From NCBI GenBank assembly GCA_032622095.1, contig CP136061.1:620001-684000 (forward strand): a stretch of DNA of 64,000 bases, in the 5' to 3' direction. Shown here in pieces: positions 22,242 through 36,100 of the stretch (position 1 is the first letter of the stretch; each line of letters starts with the position of its first letter). This DNA comes from Siphonodentalium dalli (taxonomy: Eukaryota > Mollusca > Scaphopoda > Gadilida > Siphonodentaliidae). The translations under genes were made by a program, and so were the position numbers. The notes under the pieces were generated by a model that was not told the origin of the DNA, ran no database searches, and saw nothing but the letters and a program-made list of their open reading frames with translations.

Positions 22242-23658
22242 ATTTGTTTGTGTGTGCATGTGTGTGTTAATTTGTGATTGGATCATTCGAAATACGTATT
22301 TTACTCTATAAAACTGCATGAGTTCGCTGAAAGTAGGAGGCAATCAATATACAAGGCATAGCTATATCATGTATACGATAGACATCGGGTCTTGCATTTC
22401 ACTGAATCCACCTGACAAAAATTGACTCACGAAAATAAAGTCATTTAGAGAAGTGTTACATATCCTTATATAGTTCTGGGCACTGTCAGGAAAACATTTA
22501 TGGCCATGACACCGCCCGGTTTGTATTAATTGTGCATTTCTTTTTGACAAACCACTATATTTAATAATGTATAAATGTATTTAATAAAATGAATAAATCC
22601 TCATCCATTCGGTATATCCACACATATTCGTAGTAATTTGGTACACCGAGTAGGATACCACGTGGCAATGTTTGTCGGAAACCTTAGCGCCTCGCAGTGG
22701 AATTAATTATTTTTAGAACATCTGGTCAATAAGTACAAACGCTATTGGAAAACGTTGAGGTTGAACGCTGTGTGTCCCGGGAATGTCTGCTTGTTCGCGC
22801 ATGCATTGTACTGGGGCTTTCCTTGAATTTGGGCATGCCAAAAAGAAGCTGTTGAAACATTCTAGAATTAATTTCTGTTTGCTTATACGAATCAAATGTA
22901 TGTTAAGGGTCAGACGCACGTTTTGTCAAAATTACCTGGTATTTCAAAATGGATCCTCTATTTTTGGTATTTTAAAATGGATTTTCTCAAAATCTGCCGG
23001 TCAAGAATTTCTTTTCGTGAAATTTGGTACATTCGATTATTGTGAGTGACACAATATTTAAGAACCATTGGGTATAATCTTATTTACTTTAATTTTATGG
23101 AATGTACACTATTTAAAATTTCACTGTTTTCAATTATCAAGAACTCCTGCAAAATAATTTTTCAAAAGTGCAGTTCATATATCACTGATATCTCAAGATC
23201 ATGGGCGGAGACTTAATTCTTGATTCGTGAAATAAAATGATTATTTTCATTTAAAAAGGCAACTACCATAAATATTTCTCTAAATTTGGGAATTTTCATG
23301 TCATGCCTGTTGATCAATGAACAATTGTGCTGAGATGAGTTTTGAATACATCCTGCAGGTTATTTCCTTACATGATAAGAATACAGAGTGTTTGTGTGGA
23401 TGCCTGGACGGTTGGAAAACAGCTAATACATTTTTATCACCGTTTTTCTTGCACGTGATTTTTCAAAATAAGTTGATCCAAAAGCGAACAATTGCCGTGC
23501 CAGGTCTAAATTATACACATATTTAATACTATATTACATAGTAGGCTACCATGCAGAGGCAAGCTTCGAGTTTTTTTTTTATTGAAATTGATTCGATGTG
23601 AAAACGGGCCGTGGCTCTAACATTGGTTCTAAATCAGAAAGAGATAATGATGAAAATG
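22242..23658. other. Intron 5, unassigned
   Basis: Several open frames of 60-90 codons have no recognised motif, no codon-level support and no splice context. No transposon ends were found. Confidence 0.4.
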
Positions 23659-23666
23659 TCCCCACT

Positions 23667-25023
23667 TAGACCCCGAAGCCACGACAAATAGTTTTCACGG
23701 CTGGCTCAACCGATATTCGTGGCTGGTTAGCTAGCTAAGCCGGCTCAGTCACGACGTTCGTGGCTGACGAAATATGGCAGCTCAGCCGGCTGAGATGTTA
23801 TCATTCAGCGCGTATTTTCGTTTCCGAAATGTTCCTAATCTCCTGTTACCGGTTATAGATGCCGTTTTTTTTAGCGTTTGTGGTGAACCCGTAGAATTCC
23901 AGACCACACATAATCTTTTGATGTTGGGCTTTTCCATTATGGCGAAAATTCACGAAGGACTGGCATGGATATACTATGTAGTTTCCCATATAATCGGTAT
24001 AAGTAGTTACATTGGGACTTCTGTCGACTTCAGATTGCTATCATCACTGCCATATTGCGATATATGCATGCACCATTGAATGATGAACCCGATAGTAATG
24101 ATATATAATATTACAAACTATTTTCTATTCTTATGTGTATATATTGACAAATGCCAGTGATGTCTGAGACTGGGTGTTGTCGATATAAACAATTTATATT
24201 TTAACCCTTTCAAGACCGAATGGATGCGCCCATTCAGTTATATATGAAAGAATGCATTGGGATAGTCTATTCCACATTAAAGACACGGTTGGCCTTGGTG
24301 GTGGGTATCCTGTGAAAATATCTCCACCCGTCAAAAACCGCCACAAACAGAAAGAACATCAAAATGTAGATAGACTTTGTCCGTATACAAATAAGAAATA
24401 TCGAATAAACAGTATGTTATGGTCATTTGTTTGACCATTGTTATGTAAACAAAAGCATAAAAAGTTACTTTTCTGGTGTTTGTTTATATTATGATGGTAA
24501 ACATAAAGAGCGTTCTTTGTTGGTGAATACCTGATATGGAACTAATAAAGAGCGTTTATGTCATTTGTGTGTGATTAGCCAGTAGCATTGTGCTGTCTTC
24601 TGTAACACAATCAGGCTATCGCTTAGGTAAAATATAGTAGGTCTTTATGATAACATGCTGTTTACGCGATGGTCATGGTATATATGAACGGAACTGTATG
24701 CGTTTTAATGTTTTTCTGTTTACGGTGTTTGGAACAAATATGAATATTTTCGACAATTAAGGCCGCACGTGCCTTTAAGGGGTTCTGATAATATAACAAC
24801 CATGCCGTGTCCATGCGAGTATGCCAATATTATAGGCAATGCGGTTTAGTTCTTTGCGATTCACAGTACAGTTGTGCTTAACATATAAGCCCATGCACGG
24901 CTCAGCCATTTTACAATTCCGGCGGCGGAGATTTTTAAATGTGGCTGGCGTTTGAAATAATATGGCTGGCGGCGGCTTGTGGCCAATGTGGCTGGCGGCG
25001 TACGATGGCGGCTTCGGGCTCTA
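23667..25023. mobile_element. Non-autonomous hAT-like element (hAT-4), 1,357 bp
   Basis: Ends TAGACCCCGAAGCC and GGCTTCGGGCTCTA are inverted with one mismatch. The 8-bp target duplication TCCCCACT is exact at 23659-23666 and 25024-25031. Subterminal GGCTGGC / GCCGGCT clusters mark both ends. A 101-codon frame at 23774 begins inside the left subterminal cluster and resembles no protein I know. Two AAAGAGCGTT motifs lie at about 24507 and 24548. Confidence 0.9.
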
Positions 25024-25031
25024 TCCCCACT

Positions 25032-25639
25032 TGACATTCAAGTCACGTGGCGGTTTGCGCTCCAAAATACACCTAATATTATTGCTTTTGAATTTTTCCC
25101 CGATATCAAAATTGGTCGATAAATACTTGAATTAACTTTATACGGCATCATATGTCCCAAAAAAGAGGCATAGAAGTAATGAAAAAAAAAACAGCTTTAA
25201 ACTTGGTGTTTGGCATGGATCCCAAACAAACAAGTCATGTGCATGGCATTGGCATGGAACAAAAAGAGCGTTCGTGTTAGTCTATTCCTGATATGGTAGA
25301 AATAAAGAGCGCTTGTTTCATTCTATGCGAAAAATTTAAAGTTAGAATGTTCCTGTTTGTAACACAAATAAGAATTTGCCGGCCTAACTTTAATAGTCAT
25401 CGATGACTGGAAGTCCACTCGAACTGAAAGGCGAAAGCAGTCGCAATGTTAATACATGCACATCAAAAGAGATTACGGCGTTACGTAATCCATGCTCTGC
25501 CACTCTGTTTCAAATCATACAGTGTGGAAGGTCAGACCACATCTAATACATTTGTTTGTCTAGCATGTGTTTTTCGATAATGTCATTGTGTTCCCTTGCG
25601 GTTATCAATTTCAATACGTTAGTTGTAAAGATAAGTTTA
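25032..25639. other. Intron 5 between hAT-4 and the satellite
   Basis: Nothing coding recognised. Two more AAAGAGCG motifs at about 25265 and 25300 precede the worn first satellite monomer. Confidence 0.4.
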
Positions 25640-25778
25640 TAGTAAATTCTAACATGCCCATAGTTTAAACGCGATCATCACATTGCATGGTTAAAAAAAA
25701 ACGAACTGCAATTGTCTTGGGCCGCGTTTTTATTCAATTAATTCAGGTGTTAAATTAACGTTGTGGAAGCCACTACAA

Positions 25779-26908
25779 TAGTGATGCGGTCCGGTCCGGA
25801 TCGGGTGTCACTGGACCGGACCGCTTTTTGCCGCCGGTCCGATACTCTCCGGTCCGGTCCACTATTTTACTTCAGTAAGTTCAGTTATAATAAACTATCG
25901 CGAATATTATTGCGTATTTGCCGTCATATCAATTAGCAACGATGTATGACATGTATTGACGCATTCAAGTGGTTAATATATATTAAACGTTTGATGCCAC
26001 GAAAACAATGTATAGATGTACTTTGTACATGTCACTTTCCTTATGAAAGTGCCAGTGTGGGTGGCCGCCTGCTTTGATGTCCCCGATTTCCGACTGCCTG
26101 CTTTGATGTCGCAAAATGTTAAGCATTCTGAAAACATTTTCAAAATATAAAAATTGCTTGTTTCGTTCTAAATTGTTTTAATAACTACTATCCTACACGG
26201 GCCAACACTTTGTAGCACCCTATCAATGCGACAAACATGCAACTGAATGAGTATGGAACTATTTGTCATAAACAGTGTAACATGGCATCCACTAATCAAT
26301 TTGGATGGATATCGAATCGAGTATTCTATTGTTTTTCACAGTTATAATTATCGAAGAAACATGCAAACCACATTACATAGTACATATACAAGACAGTCAC
26401 ATTAATCCAATAGTAGTTGTACTTAGGTATATATATCTTTATTTCCTCCATCTAGGAGAGTATGTTTTACAAAAAAAAATTATAATAATAATACAGAGAC
26501 GACAATAGATAATAATAGTATAGTTATTTCGTTTTAAATTTCAATTTAATGAAAATAAGTATGATACGAATCATGCATACGAATAGTTGAGTGCCATGTT
26601 AGATTGGTTATAACACATTCTGACCCTAGCTATATATCTGTCCAATACATTTAATTGGTGCATGTGTGCCATGTTCGCATTACTAGAAATACCATTATCG
26701 TGCATCGTTCCCAGTATATCCCACCAGAGACAGACAATGATGCATACAATATGGACTCATTGCAATGCAAAACAGAATTCATTAACATATAGCCTATTAT
26801 AGGTGGACCGGACCGGTCCAGGCATGTGTACCGGACCGGAATGGCCTGGACCGGACCAGACTGGACCGCCTTGGCAGTGAAGGTGGTCCGATCCGGTCCG
26901 CATCACTA
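25779..26908. mobile_element. Non-autonomous hAT-like element (hAT-5), 1,130 bp, in a satellite monomer
   Basis: Ends TAGTGATGCGG and CCGCATCACTA are perfect inverses; target duplication CACTACAA is exact at 25771-25778 and 26909-26916. Other monomers contain the uninterrupted site (CCACTACAATAATTTA). Subterminal GGTCCGGTCC / GGACCGGACC clusters lie on both ends. No transposase frame seen. Confidence 0.93.
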
Positions 26909-27041
26909 CACTACAATAATTTATTTTTGGTGATTGTTTCAAAGGAATTACTATGAATGTCGGGATAACTTTTCATGGTATAAGTATTAATAAATATACG
27001 AAATATTTAATGTATATAGTTTATATCAATCTTATAATTAT

Positions 27042-27134
27042 ATGAGAAATGAACGTAAATTTATTTCCTATTGGGTAACTGGACGCCAATGAGAAATGAA
27101 CGTAAATTTATTTCCTATTGGGTAACTGGACGCC
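27042..27134. repeat. 47-bp duplication inside the first satellite monomer
   Basis: ATGAGAAATGAACGTAAATT starts at 27042 and 27089, ending with GGTAACTGGACGCC in both. The other monomers have a single, diverged version. Confidence 0.85.
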
Positions 27135-30100
27135 TACATGTGTTCCAAAGACTGCCATATATACTTGAAATAACTATTTATAACACGCGGTTATGGCACA
27201 GGTCGATTCCGCCTATACTCAACATTTAACATTTTTGCCGGTGCGGGTAATATTTGTGTGTAAAATAATTGCTCAAACCGCTCTCTGGATCGGCATCTTA
27301 TAGATGTTACCGAATATTTATATGACTTTCGGCCTCATTTGTTGAAGCGGCTTTTTATGAGAAAGAACTGAATTCATACAAGCCAATAAAACATGATCAT
27401 GCACCATCGTTTGCGAATAGTTTGGGATTGTTGATAGTAAATTATACAAGTAACATGCCCATAGTTTAAACGCGATCACATTGCATGGTTAAAAAAACGA
27501 ACTGCAATGAATGGTATTGGACGCGTATTCAATTAATTCAGGAGTTAAATTAACGTTGTGGGATCCACTACAATAATTTAGTTTTGGTGATTGTTTCAAA
27601 GGAATTATTATGAATGTCGGGATAACTTTTCATGATATTATAGTATTAATAAATAGGCCTACACGAAATATTTAATGTATATAGTTTTATATTAATCTTA
27701 TATAATTATATGGAAACTAAACGCTCTTTATTGATCCATGCTGTTGAATAAATTTTAGGGTAAATTTATTTCATATATGGTAAACGGACGCCTATACATG
27801 TGTTTCAAAGACTGGCATATATACCTGAAATAACTATGTATATTATAACACGCGGTTATGGCACAGGTCGATTCCGCCTGCTCAACTTTTAACATTTCTT
27901 GCCGACGTCAATTTTGTGAACCCAAGTATACAAAAACGACATTTGATTCAGAATGAAATAACTCTTGCAGAGAAAGTGACAATAAGTAATCATTAACGCA
28001 ATGAAGATTAGTGTAGTAACAGCGGTCACAAATCCCACAAAGTAAGTCGCGCGTGATTCATATAAATAGACAACTGGTGACATAATAATTTCTCTTTTGA
28101 TGTAGCTGTGTGTTGTTGGTCAGATATCGTTAAAACCAAATTAGTTGCCAAGATCATACTCCTGTTTATGAATTTTATGTTGAGGAAATTTCTGAATTTT
28201 TTAATTTAAATTTTTATTGTTAAATTGAGCAAAAACATTCAATATCAAATTAAACAAAAATGGTGGTTATTTTTTCATTTTTTTTTAAATCAAAGTTTTT
28301 AAACTATCAATATGTATAAACAAAGTGCACCAAGGAGAGTGTTTCGTCTAACATAATCACAAACGCTGATAAATCAATTCAACTATTTCTGCAGATTCCT
28401 TGTATCCTAGCAACCGTAAGCTCATTCCACTAGTGAGAATATTTGTAGAAAGTCTACAGCTGACTCTGGAGTGACCACCGGCATCGAACGTGTTATGTAA
28501 CGTTACGCATGGTGGATTGCGACTGTTTTGTAATTCCTAATTGATTTGTCCATATACGAAACGGTATATATATGAAGGATTTCACTTTGGAATCATGACT
28601 GACTAATTTCGTGGTATGAAATTGAGAAATCGCAGGTTAAAATCCGATGAGAAATAGGTTAAACACGAACTATATTTTAAATATTCGCAAGTTGAAGATC
28701 GGCTTCAGTCATCGCGATCGAGTCATCACCTAAGAGGTGTTGATGAACGTATCAACGGATTTTATCATTTTCTTGTGGATCGTTCTTTTGCCAACACGTC
28801 GATACATGACATGATCGGGGGGATATATTTGTGTGTAAAATAATTGCTCAAACCGCTCTCTGGATCGGCATCTTATAGATGTTACCGAATATTTATATGA
28901 CTTTCGGCCTCATTTGTCGAAGCGGCTTTTTATGAGAAAGAACTGAATTCATACAAGCCAATAAAACATGATCATGCACCATCATTTGCGAATAGTTTGG
29001 GATTGTTGATAGTAAATTATACAAGTAACATGCCCATAGTTTAAACGCGATCACATTGCATGGTTAAAAAAACGAACTGCAATGAATGGTATTGGACGCG
29101 TATTCAATTAATTCAGGAGTTAAATTAACGTTGTGGGATCCACTACAATAATTTAGTTTTGGTGATTGTTTCAAAGGAATTATTATGATGTCGGGATAAC
29201 TTTTCATGATATTATAGTATTAATAAATAGGCCTACACGAAATATTTAATGTATATAGTTTATATTAATCTTATATAATTATATGGAAACTAAACGCTCT
29301 TTATTGATCCATGCTGTTGAATAAATTTTAGGGTAAATTTATTTCATATATGGTAAACGGACGCCTATACATGTGTTTCAAAGACTGGCATATATACCTG
29401 AAATAACTATGTATATTATAACACGCGGTTATGGCACAGGTCGATTCCGCCTGCTCAACTTTTAACATTTCTTGCCGACGTCAATTTTGTGAACCCAAGT
29501 ATACAAAAACGACATTTGATTCAGAATGAAATAACTCTTGCAGAGAAAGTGACAATAAGTAATCATTAACGCAATGAAGATTAGTGTAGTTACAGCGGTC
29601 ACAAATCCCACAAAGTAAGTCGCGCGTGATTCATATAAATAGACAACTGGTGACGTAATAATTTCTCTTTTGATGTAGCTGTGTGTTGTTGGTCAGATAT
29701 CGTTAAAACCAAATTAGTTGCCAAGATCATACTCCTGTTTATGAATTTTATGTTGAGGAAATTTCTGAATTTTTTAATTTAAATTTTTATTGTTAAATTG
29801 AGCAAAAACATTCAAATATCAAATTAAACAAAAATGGTGGTTATTTTGTCATTTTTTTAAAAATCAAAGTTTTTAAACTATCAATATGTATAAACAAAGT
29901 GCACCAAGAGAGTGTTTCGTCTAACATAATCACAAACGCTGATAAATCAATTCAACTATTTCTGCAGATTCCTTGTCTCCTAGCAACCGTAAGCTCATTC
30001 CACTAGTGAGAATATTTGTAGAAAGTCTACAGCTGACTCTGGAGTGACCACCGGCATCGAACGTGTTACGTAACGTTACACATGGTGGATTGCGACTGTT

Positions 30101-33100
30101 TTGTAATTCCTAATTGATTTGTCCATATACGAAACGGTATATATATGAAGGATTTCACTTTGGAATCATGACTGACTAATTTCGTGGTATGAAATTGAGA
30201 AATCGCAGGTTAAAATCCGATGAGAAATAGGTTAAACACGAACTATATTTTAAATATTCGCAAGTTGAAGATCGGCTTCAGTCATCGCGATCGAGTCATC
30301 ACCTAAGAGGTGTTGATGAACGTATCAACGGATTTTATCATTTTCTTGTGGATCGTTCTTTTGCCAACACGTCGATACATGACATGATCGGGGGGATATA
30401 TTTGTGTGTAAAATAATTGCTCAAACCGCTCTCTGGATCGGCATCTTATAGATGTTACCGAATATTTATATGACTTTCGGCCTCATTTGTCGAAGCGGCT
30501 TTTTATGAGAAAGAACTGAATTCATACAAGCCAATAAAACATGATCATGCACCATCGTTTGCGAATAGTTTGGGATTGTTGATAGTAAATTATACAAGTA
30601 ACATGCCCATAGTTTAAACGCGATCACATTGCATGGTTAAAAAAAACGAACTGCAATGAATGGTATTGGACGCGTATTCAATTAATTCAGGAGTTAAATT
30701 AACGTTGTGGGATCCACTACAATAATTTAGTTTTGGTGATTGTTTCAAAGGAATTATTATGAATGTCGGGATAACTTTTCATGATATTATAGTATTAATA
30801 AATAGGCCTACACGAAATATTTAATGTATATAGTTTATATTAATCTTATATAATTATATGGAAACTAAACGCTCTTTATTGATCCATGCTGTTGAATAAA
30901 TTTTAGGGTAAATTTATTTCATATATGGTAAACGGACGCCTATACATGTGTTTCAAAGACTGGCATATATACCTGAAATAACTATGTATATTATAACACT
31001 CGGTTATGGCACAGGTCGATTCCGCCTGCTCAACTTTTAACATTTCTTGCCGACGTCAATTTTGTGAACCCAAGTATACAAAAACGACATTTGATTCAGA
31101 ATGAAATAACTCTTGCAGAGAAAGTGACATTAAGTAATCATTAACGCAATGAAGATTAGTGTAGTTACAGCGGTCACAAATCCCACAAAGTAAGTCGCGC
31201 GTGATTCATATAAATAGACAACTGGTGACGTAATAATTTCTCTTTTGATGTAGCTGTGTGTTGTTGGTCAGATATCGTTAAAACCAAATTAGTTGCCAAG
31301 ATCATACTCCTGTTTATGAATTTTATGTTGAGGAAATTTCTGAATTTTTTAATTTAAATTTTTATTGTTAAATTGAGCAAAAACATTCAAATATCAAATT
31401 AAACAAAAATGGTGGTTATTTTGTCATTTTTTTAAAAATCAAAGTTTTTAAACTATCAATATGTATAAACAAAGTGCACCAAGGAGAGTGTTTCGTCTAA
31501 CATAATCACAAACGCTGATAAATCAATTCAACTATTTCTGCAGATTCCTTGTCTCCTAGCAACCGTAAGCTCATTCCACTAGTGAGAATATTTGTAGAAA
31601 GTCTACAGCTGACTCTGGAGTGACCACCGGCATCGAACGTGTTACGTAACGTTACACATGGTGGATTGCGACTGTTTTGTAATTCCTAATTGATTTGTCC
31701 ATATACGAAACGGTATATATATGAAGGATTTCACTTTGGAATCATGACTGACTAATTTCGTGGTATGAAATTGAGAAATCGCAGGTTAAAATCCGATGAG
31801 AAATAGGTTAAACACGAACTATATTTTAAATATTCGCAAGTTGAAGATCGGCTTCAGTCATCGCGATCGAGTCATCACCTAAGAGGTGTTGATGAACGTA
31901 TCAACGGATTTTATCATTTTCTTGTGGATCGTTCTTTTGCCAACACGTCGATACATGACATGATCGGGGGGATATATTTGTGTGTAAAATAATTGCTCAA
32001 ACCGCTCTCTGGATCGGCATCTTATAGATGTTACCGAATATTTATATGACTTTCGGCCTCATTTGTCGAAGCGGCTTTTTATGAGAAAGAACTGAATTCA
32101 TACAAGCCAATAAAACATGATCATGCACCATCGTTTGCGAATAGTTTGGGATTGTTGATAGTAAATTATACAAGTAACATGCCCATAGTTTAAACGCGAT
32201 CACATTGCATGGTTAAAAAAAACGAACTGCAATGAATGGTATTGGACGCGTATTCAATTAATTCAGGAGTTAAATTAACGTTGTGGGATCCACTACAATA
32301 ATTTAGTTTTGGTGATTGTTTCAAAGGAATTATTATGAATGTCGGGATAACTTTTCATGATATTATAGTATTAATAAATAGGCCTACACGAAATATTTAA
32401 TGTATATAGTTTATATTAATCTTATATAATTATATGGAAACTAAACGCTCTTTATTGATCCATGCTGTTGAATAAATTTTAGGGTAAATTTATTTCATAT
32501 ATGGTAAACGGACGCCTATACATGTGTTTCAAAGACTGGCATATATACCTGAAATAACTATGTATATTATAACACTCGGTTATGGCACAGGTCGATTCCG
32601 CCTGCTCAACTTTTAACATTTCTTGCCGACGTCAATTTTGTGAACCCAAGTATACAAAAACGACATTTGATTCAGAATGAAATAACTCTTGCAGAGAAAG
32701 TGACATTAAGTAATCATTAACGCAATGAAGATTAGTGTAGTTACAGCGGTCACAAATCCCACAAAGTAAGTCGCGCGTGATTCATATAAATAGACAACTG
32801 GTGACGTAATAATTTCTCTTTTGATGTAGCTGTGTGTTGTTGGTCAGATATCGTTAAAACCAAATTAGTTGCCAAGATCATACTCCTGTTTATGAATTTT
32901 ATGTTGAGGAAATTTCTGAATTTTTTAATTTAAATTTTTATTGTTAAATTGAGCAAAAACATTCAAATATCAAATTAAACAAAAATGGTGGTTATTTTGT
33001 CATTTTTTTAAAAATCAAAGTTTTTAAACTATAAATATGTATAAACAAAGTGCACCAAGGAGAGTGTTTCGTCTAACATAATCACAAACGCTGATAAATC

Positions 33101-36100
33101 AATTCAACTATTTCTGCAGATTCCTTGTCTCCTAGCAACCGTAAGCTCATTCCACTAGTGAGAATATTTGTAGAAAGTCTACAGCTGACTCTGGAGTGAC
33201 CACCGGCATCGAACGTGTTACGTAACGTTACACATGGTGGATTGCGACTGTTTTGTAATTCCTAATTGATTTGTCCATATACGAAACGGTATATATATGA
33301 AGGATTTCACTTTGGAATCATGACTGACTAATTTCGTGGTATGAAATTGAGAAATCGCAGGTTAAAATCCGATGAGAAATAGGTTAAACACGAACTATAT
33401 TTTAAATATTCGCAAGTTGAAGATCGGCTTCAGTCATCGCGATCGAGTCATCACCTAAGAGGTGTTGATGAACGTATCAACGGATTTTATCATTTTCTTG
33501 TGGATCGTTCTTTTGCCAACACGTCGATACATGACATGATCGGGGGGATATATTTGTGTGTAAAATAATTGCTCAAACCGCTCTCTGGATCGGCATCTTA
33601 TAGATGTTACCGAATATTTATATGACTTTCGGCCTCATTTGTCGAAGCGGCTTTTTATGAGAAAGAACTGAATTCATACAAGCCAATAAAACATGATCAT
33701 GCACCATCGTTTGCGAATAGTTTGGGATTGTTGATAGTAAATTATACAAGTAACATGCCCATAGTTTAAACGCGATCACATTGCATGGTTAAAAAAAACG
33801 AACTGCAATGAATGGTATTGGACGCGTATTCAATTAATTCAGGAGTTAAATTAACGTTGTGGGATCCACTACAATAATTTAGTTTTGGTGATTGTTTCAA
33901 AGGAATTATTATGAATGTCGGGATAACTTTTCATGATATTATAGTATTAATAAATAGGCCTACACGAAATATTTAATGTATATAGTTTATATTAATCTTA
34001 TATAATTATATGGAAACTAAACGCTCTTTATTGATCCATGCTGTTGAATAAATTTTAGGGTAAATTTATTTCATATATGGTAAACGGACGCCTATACATG
34101 TGTTTCAAAGACTGGCATATATACCTGAAATAACTATGTATATTATAACACTCGGTTATGGCACAGGTCGATTCCGCCTGCTCAACTTTTAACATTTCTT
34201 GCCGACGTCAATTTTGTGAACCCAAGTATACAAACGACATTTGATTCAGAATGAAATAACTCTTGCAGAGAAAGTGACATTAAGTAATCATTAACGCAAT
34301 GAAGATTAGTGTAGTTACAGCGGTCACAAATCCCACAAAGTAAGTCGCGCGTGATTCATATAAATAGACAACTGGTGACGTAATAATTTCTCTTTTGATG
34401 TAGCTGTGTGTTGTTGGTCAGATATCGTTAAAACCAAATTAGTTGCCAAGATCATACTCCTGTTTATGAATTTTATGTTGAGGAAATTTCTGAATTTTTT
34501 AATTTAAATTTTTATTGTTAAATTGAGCAAAAACATTCAAATATCAAATTAAACAAAAATGGTGGTTATTTTGTCATTTTTTAAAAAATCAAAGTTTTTA
34601 AACTATAAATATGTATAAACAAAGTGCACCAAGGAGAGTGTTTCGTCTAACATAATCACAAACGCTGATAAATCAATTCAACTATTTCTGCAGATTCCTT
34701 GTCTCCTAGCAACCGTAAGCTCATTCCACTAGTGAGAATATTTGTAGAAAGTCTACAGCTGACTCTGGAGTGACCACCGGCATCGAACGTGTTACGTAAC
34801 GTTACACATGGTGGATTGCGACTGTTTTGTAATTCCTAATTGATTTGTCCATATACGAAACGGTATATATATGAAGGATTTCACTTTGGAATCATGACTG
34901 ACTAATTTCGTGGTATGAAATTGAGAAATCGCAGGTTAAAATCCGATGAGAAATAGGTTAAACACGAACTATATTTTAAATATTCGCAAGTTGAAGATCG
35001 GCTTCAGTCATCGCGATCGAGTCATCACCTAAGAGGTGTTGATGAACGTATCAACGGATTTTATCATTTTCTTGTGGATCGTTCTTTTGCCAACACGTCG
35101 ATACATGACATGATCGGGGGGATATATTTGTGTGTAAAATAATTGCTCAAACCGCTCTCTGGATCGGCATCTTATAGATGTTACCGAATATTTATATGAC
35201 TTTCGGCCTCATTTGTCGAAGCGGCTTTTTATGAGAAAGAACTGAATTCATACAAGCCAATAAAACATGATCATGCACCATCGTTTGCGAATAGTTTGGG
35301 ATTGTTGATAGTAAATTATACAAGTAACATGCCCATAGTTTAAACGCGATCACATTGCATGGTTAAAAAAAACGAACTGCAATGAATGGTATTGGACGCG
35401 TATTCAATTAATTCAGGAGTTAAATTAACGTTGTGGGATCCACTACAATAATTTAGTTTTGGTGATTGTTTCAAAGGAATTATTATGAATGTCGGGATAA
35501 CTTTTCATGATATTATAGTATTAATAAATAGGCCTACACGAAATATTTAATGTATATAGTTTATATTAATCTTATATAATTATATGGAAACTAAACGCTC
35601 TTTATTGATCCATGCTGTTGAATAAATTTTAGGGTAAATTTATTTCATATATGGTAAACGGACGCCTATACATGTGTTTCAAAGACTGGCATATATACCT
35701 GAAATAACTATGTATATTATAACACTCGGTTATGGCACAGGTCGATTCCGCCTGCTCAACTTTTAACATTTCTTGCCGACGTCAATTTTGTGAACCCAAG
35801 TATACAAAAACGACATTTGATTCAGAATGAAATAACTCTTGCAGAGAAAGTGACATTAAGTAATCATTAACGCAATGAAGATTAGTGTAGTTACAGCGGT
35901 CACAAATCCCACAAAGTAAGTCGTGCGTGATTCATATAAATAGACAACTGGTGACGTAATAATTTCTCTTTTGATGTAGCTGTGTGTTGTTGGTCAGATA
36001 TCGTTAAAACCAAATTAGTTGCCAAGATCATACTCCTGTTTATGAATTTTATGTTGAGGAAATTTCTGAATTTTTTAATTTAAATTTTTATTGTTAAATT

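Noticed and set aside
23317-23526. CLCGCLDGW stretch resembling an EGF-like exon
   Set aside because: No flanking splice sites in phase 1, too few Cys and no Y-W signature.
27889-28083. 64-codon minus-strand frame in the satellite with membrane-like composition
   Set aside because: In other monomers the start ATG is lost, and the GACATTAAG variant near 31128, 32703, 34277 and 35853 puts a TAA stop in the frame; not conserved as coding.
31010-31030. B-box-like GGTCGATTCC in each satellite monomer
   Set aside because: One base short of the consensus, and no A box at tRNA spacing; no cloverleaf.
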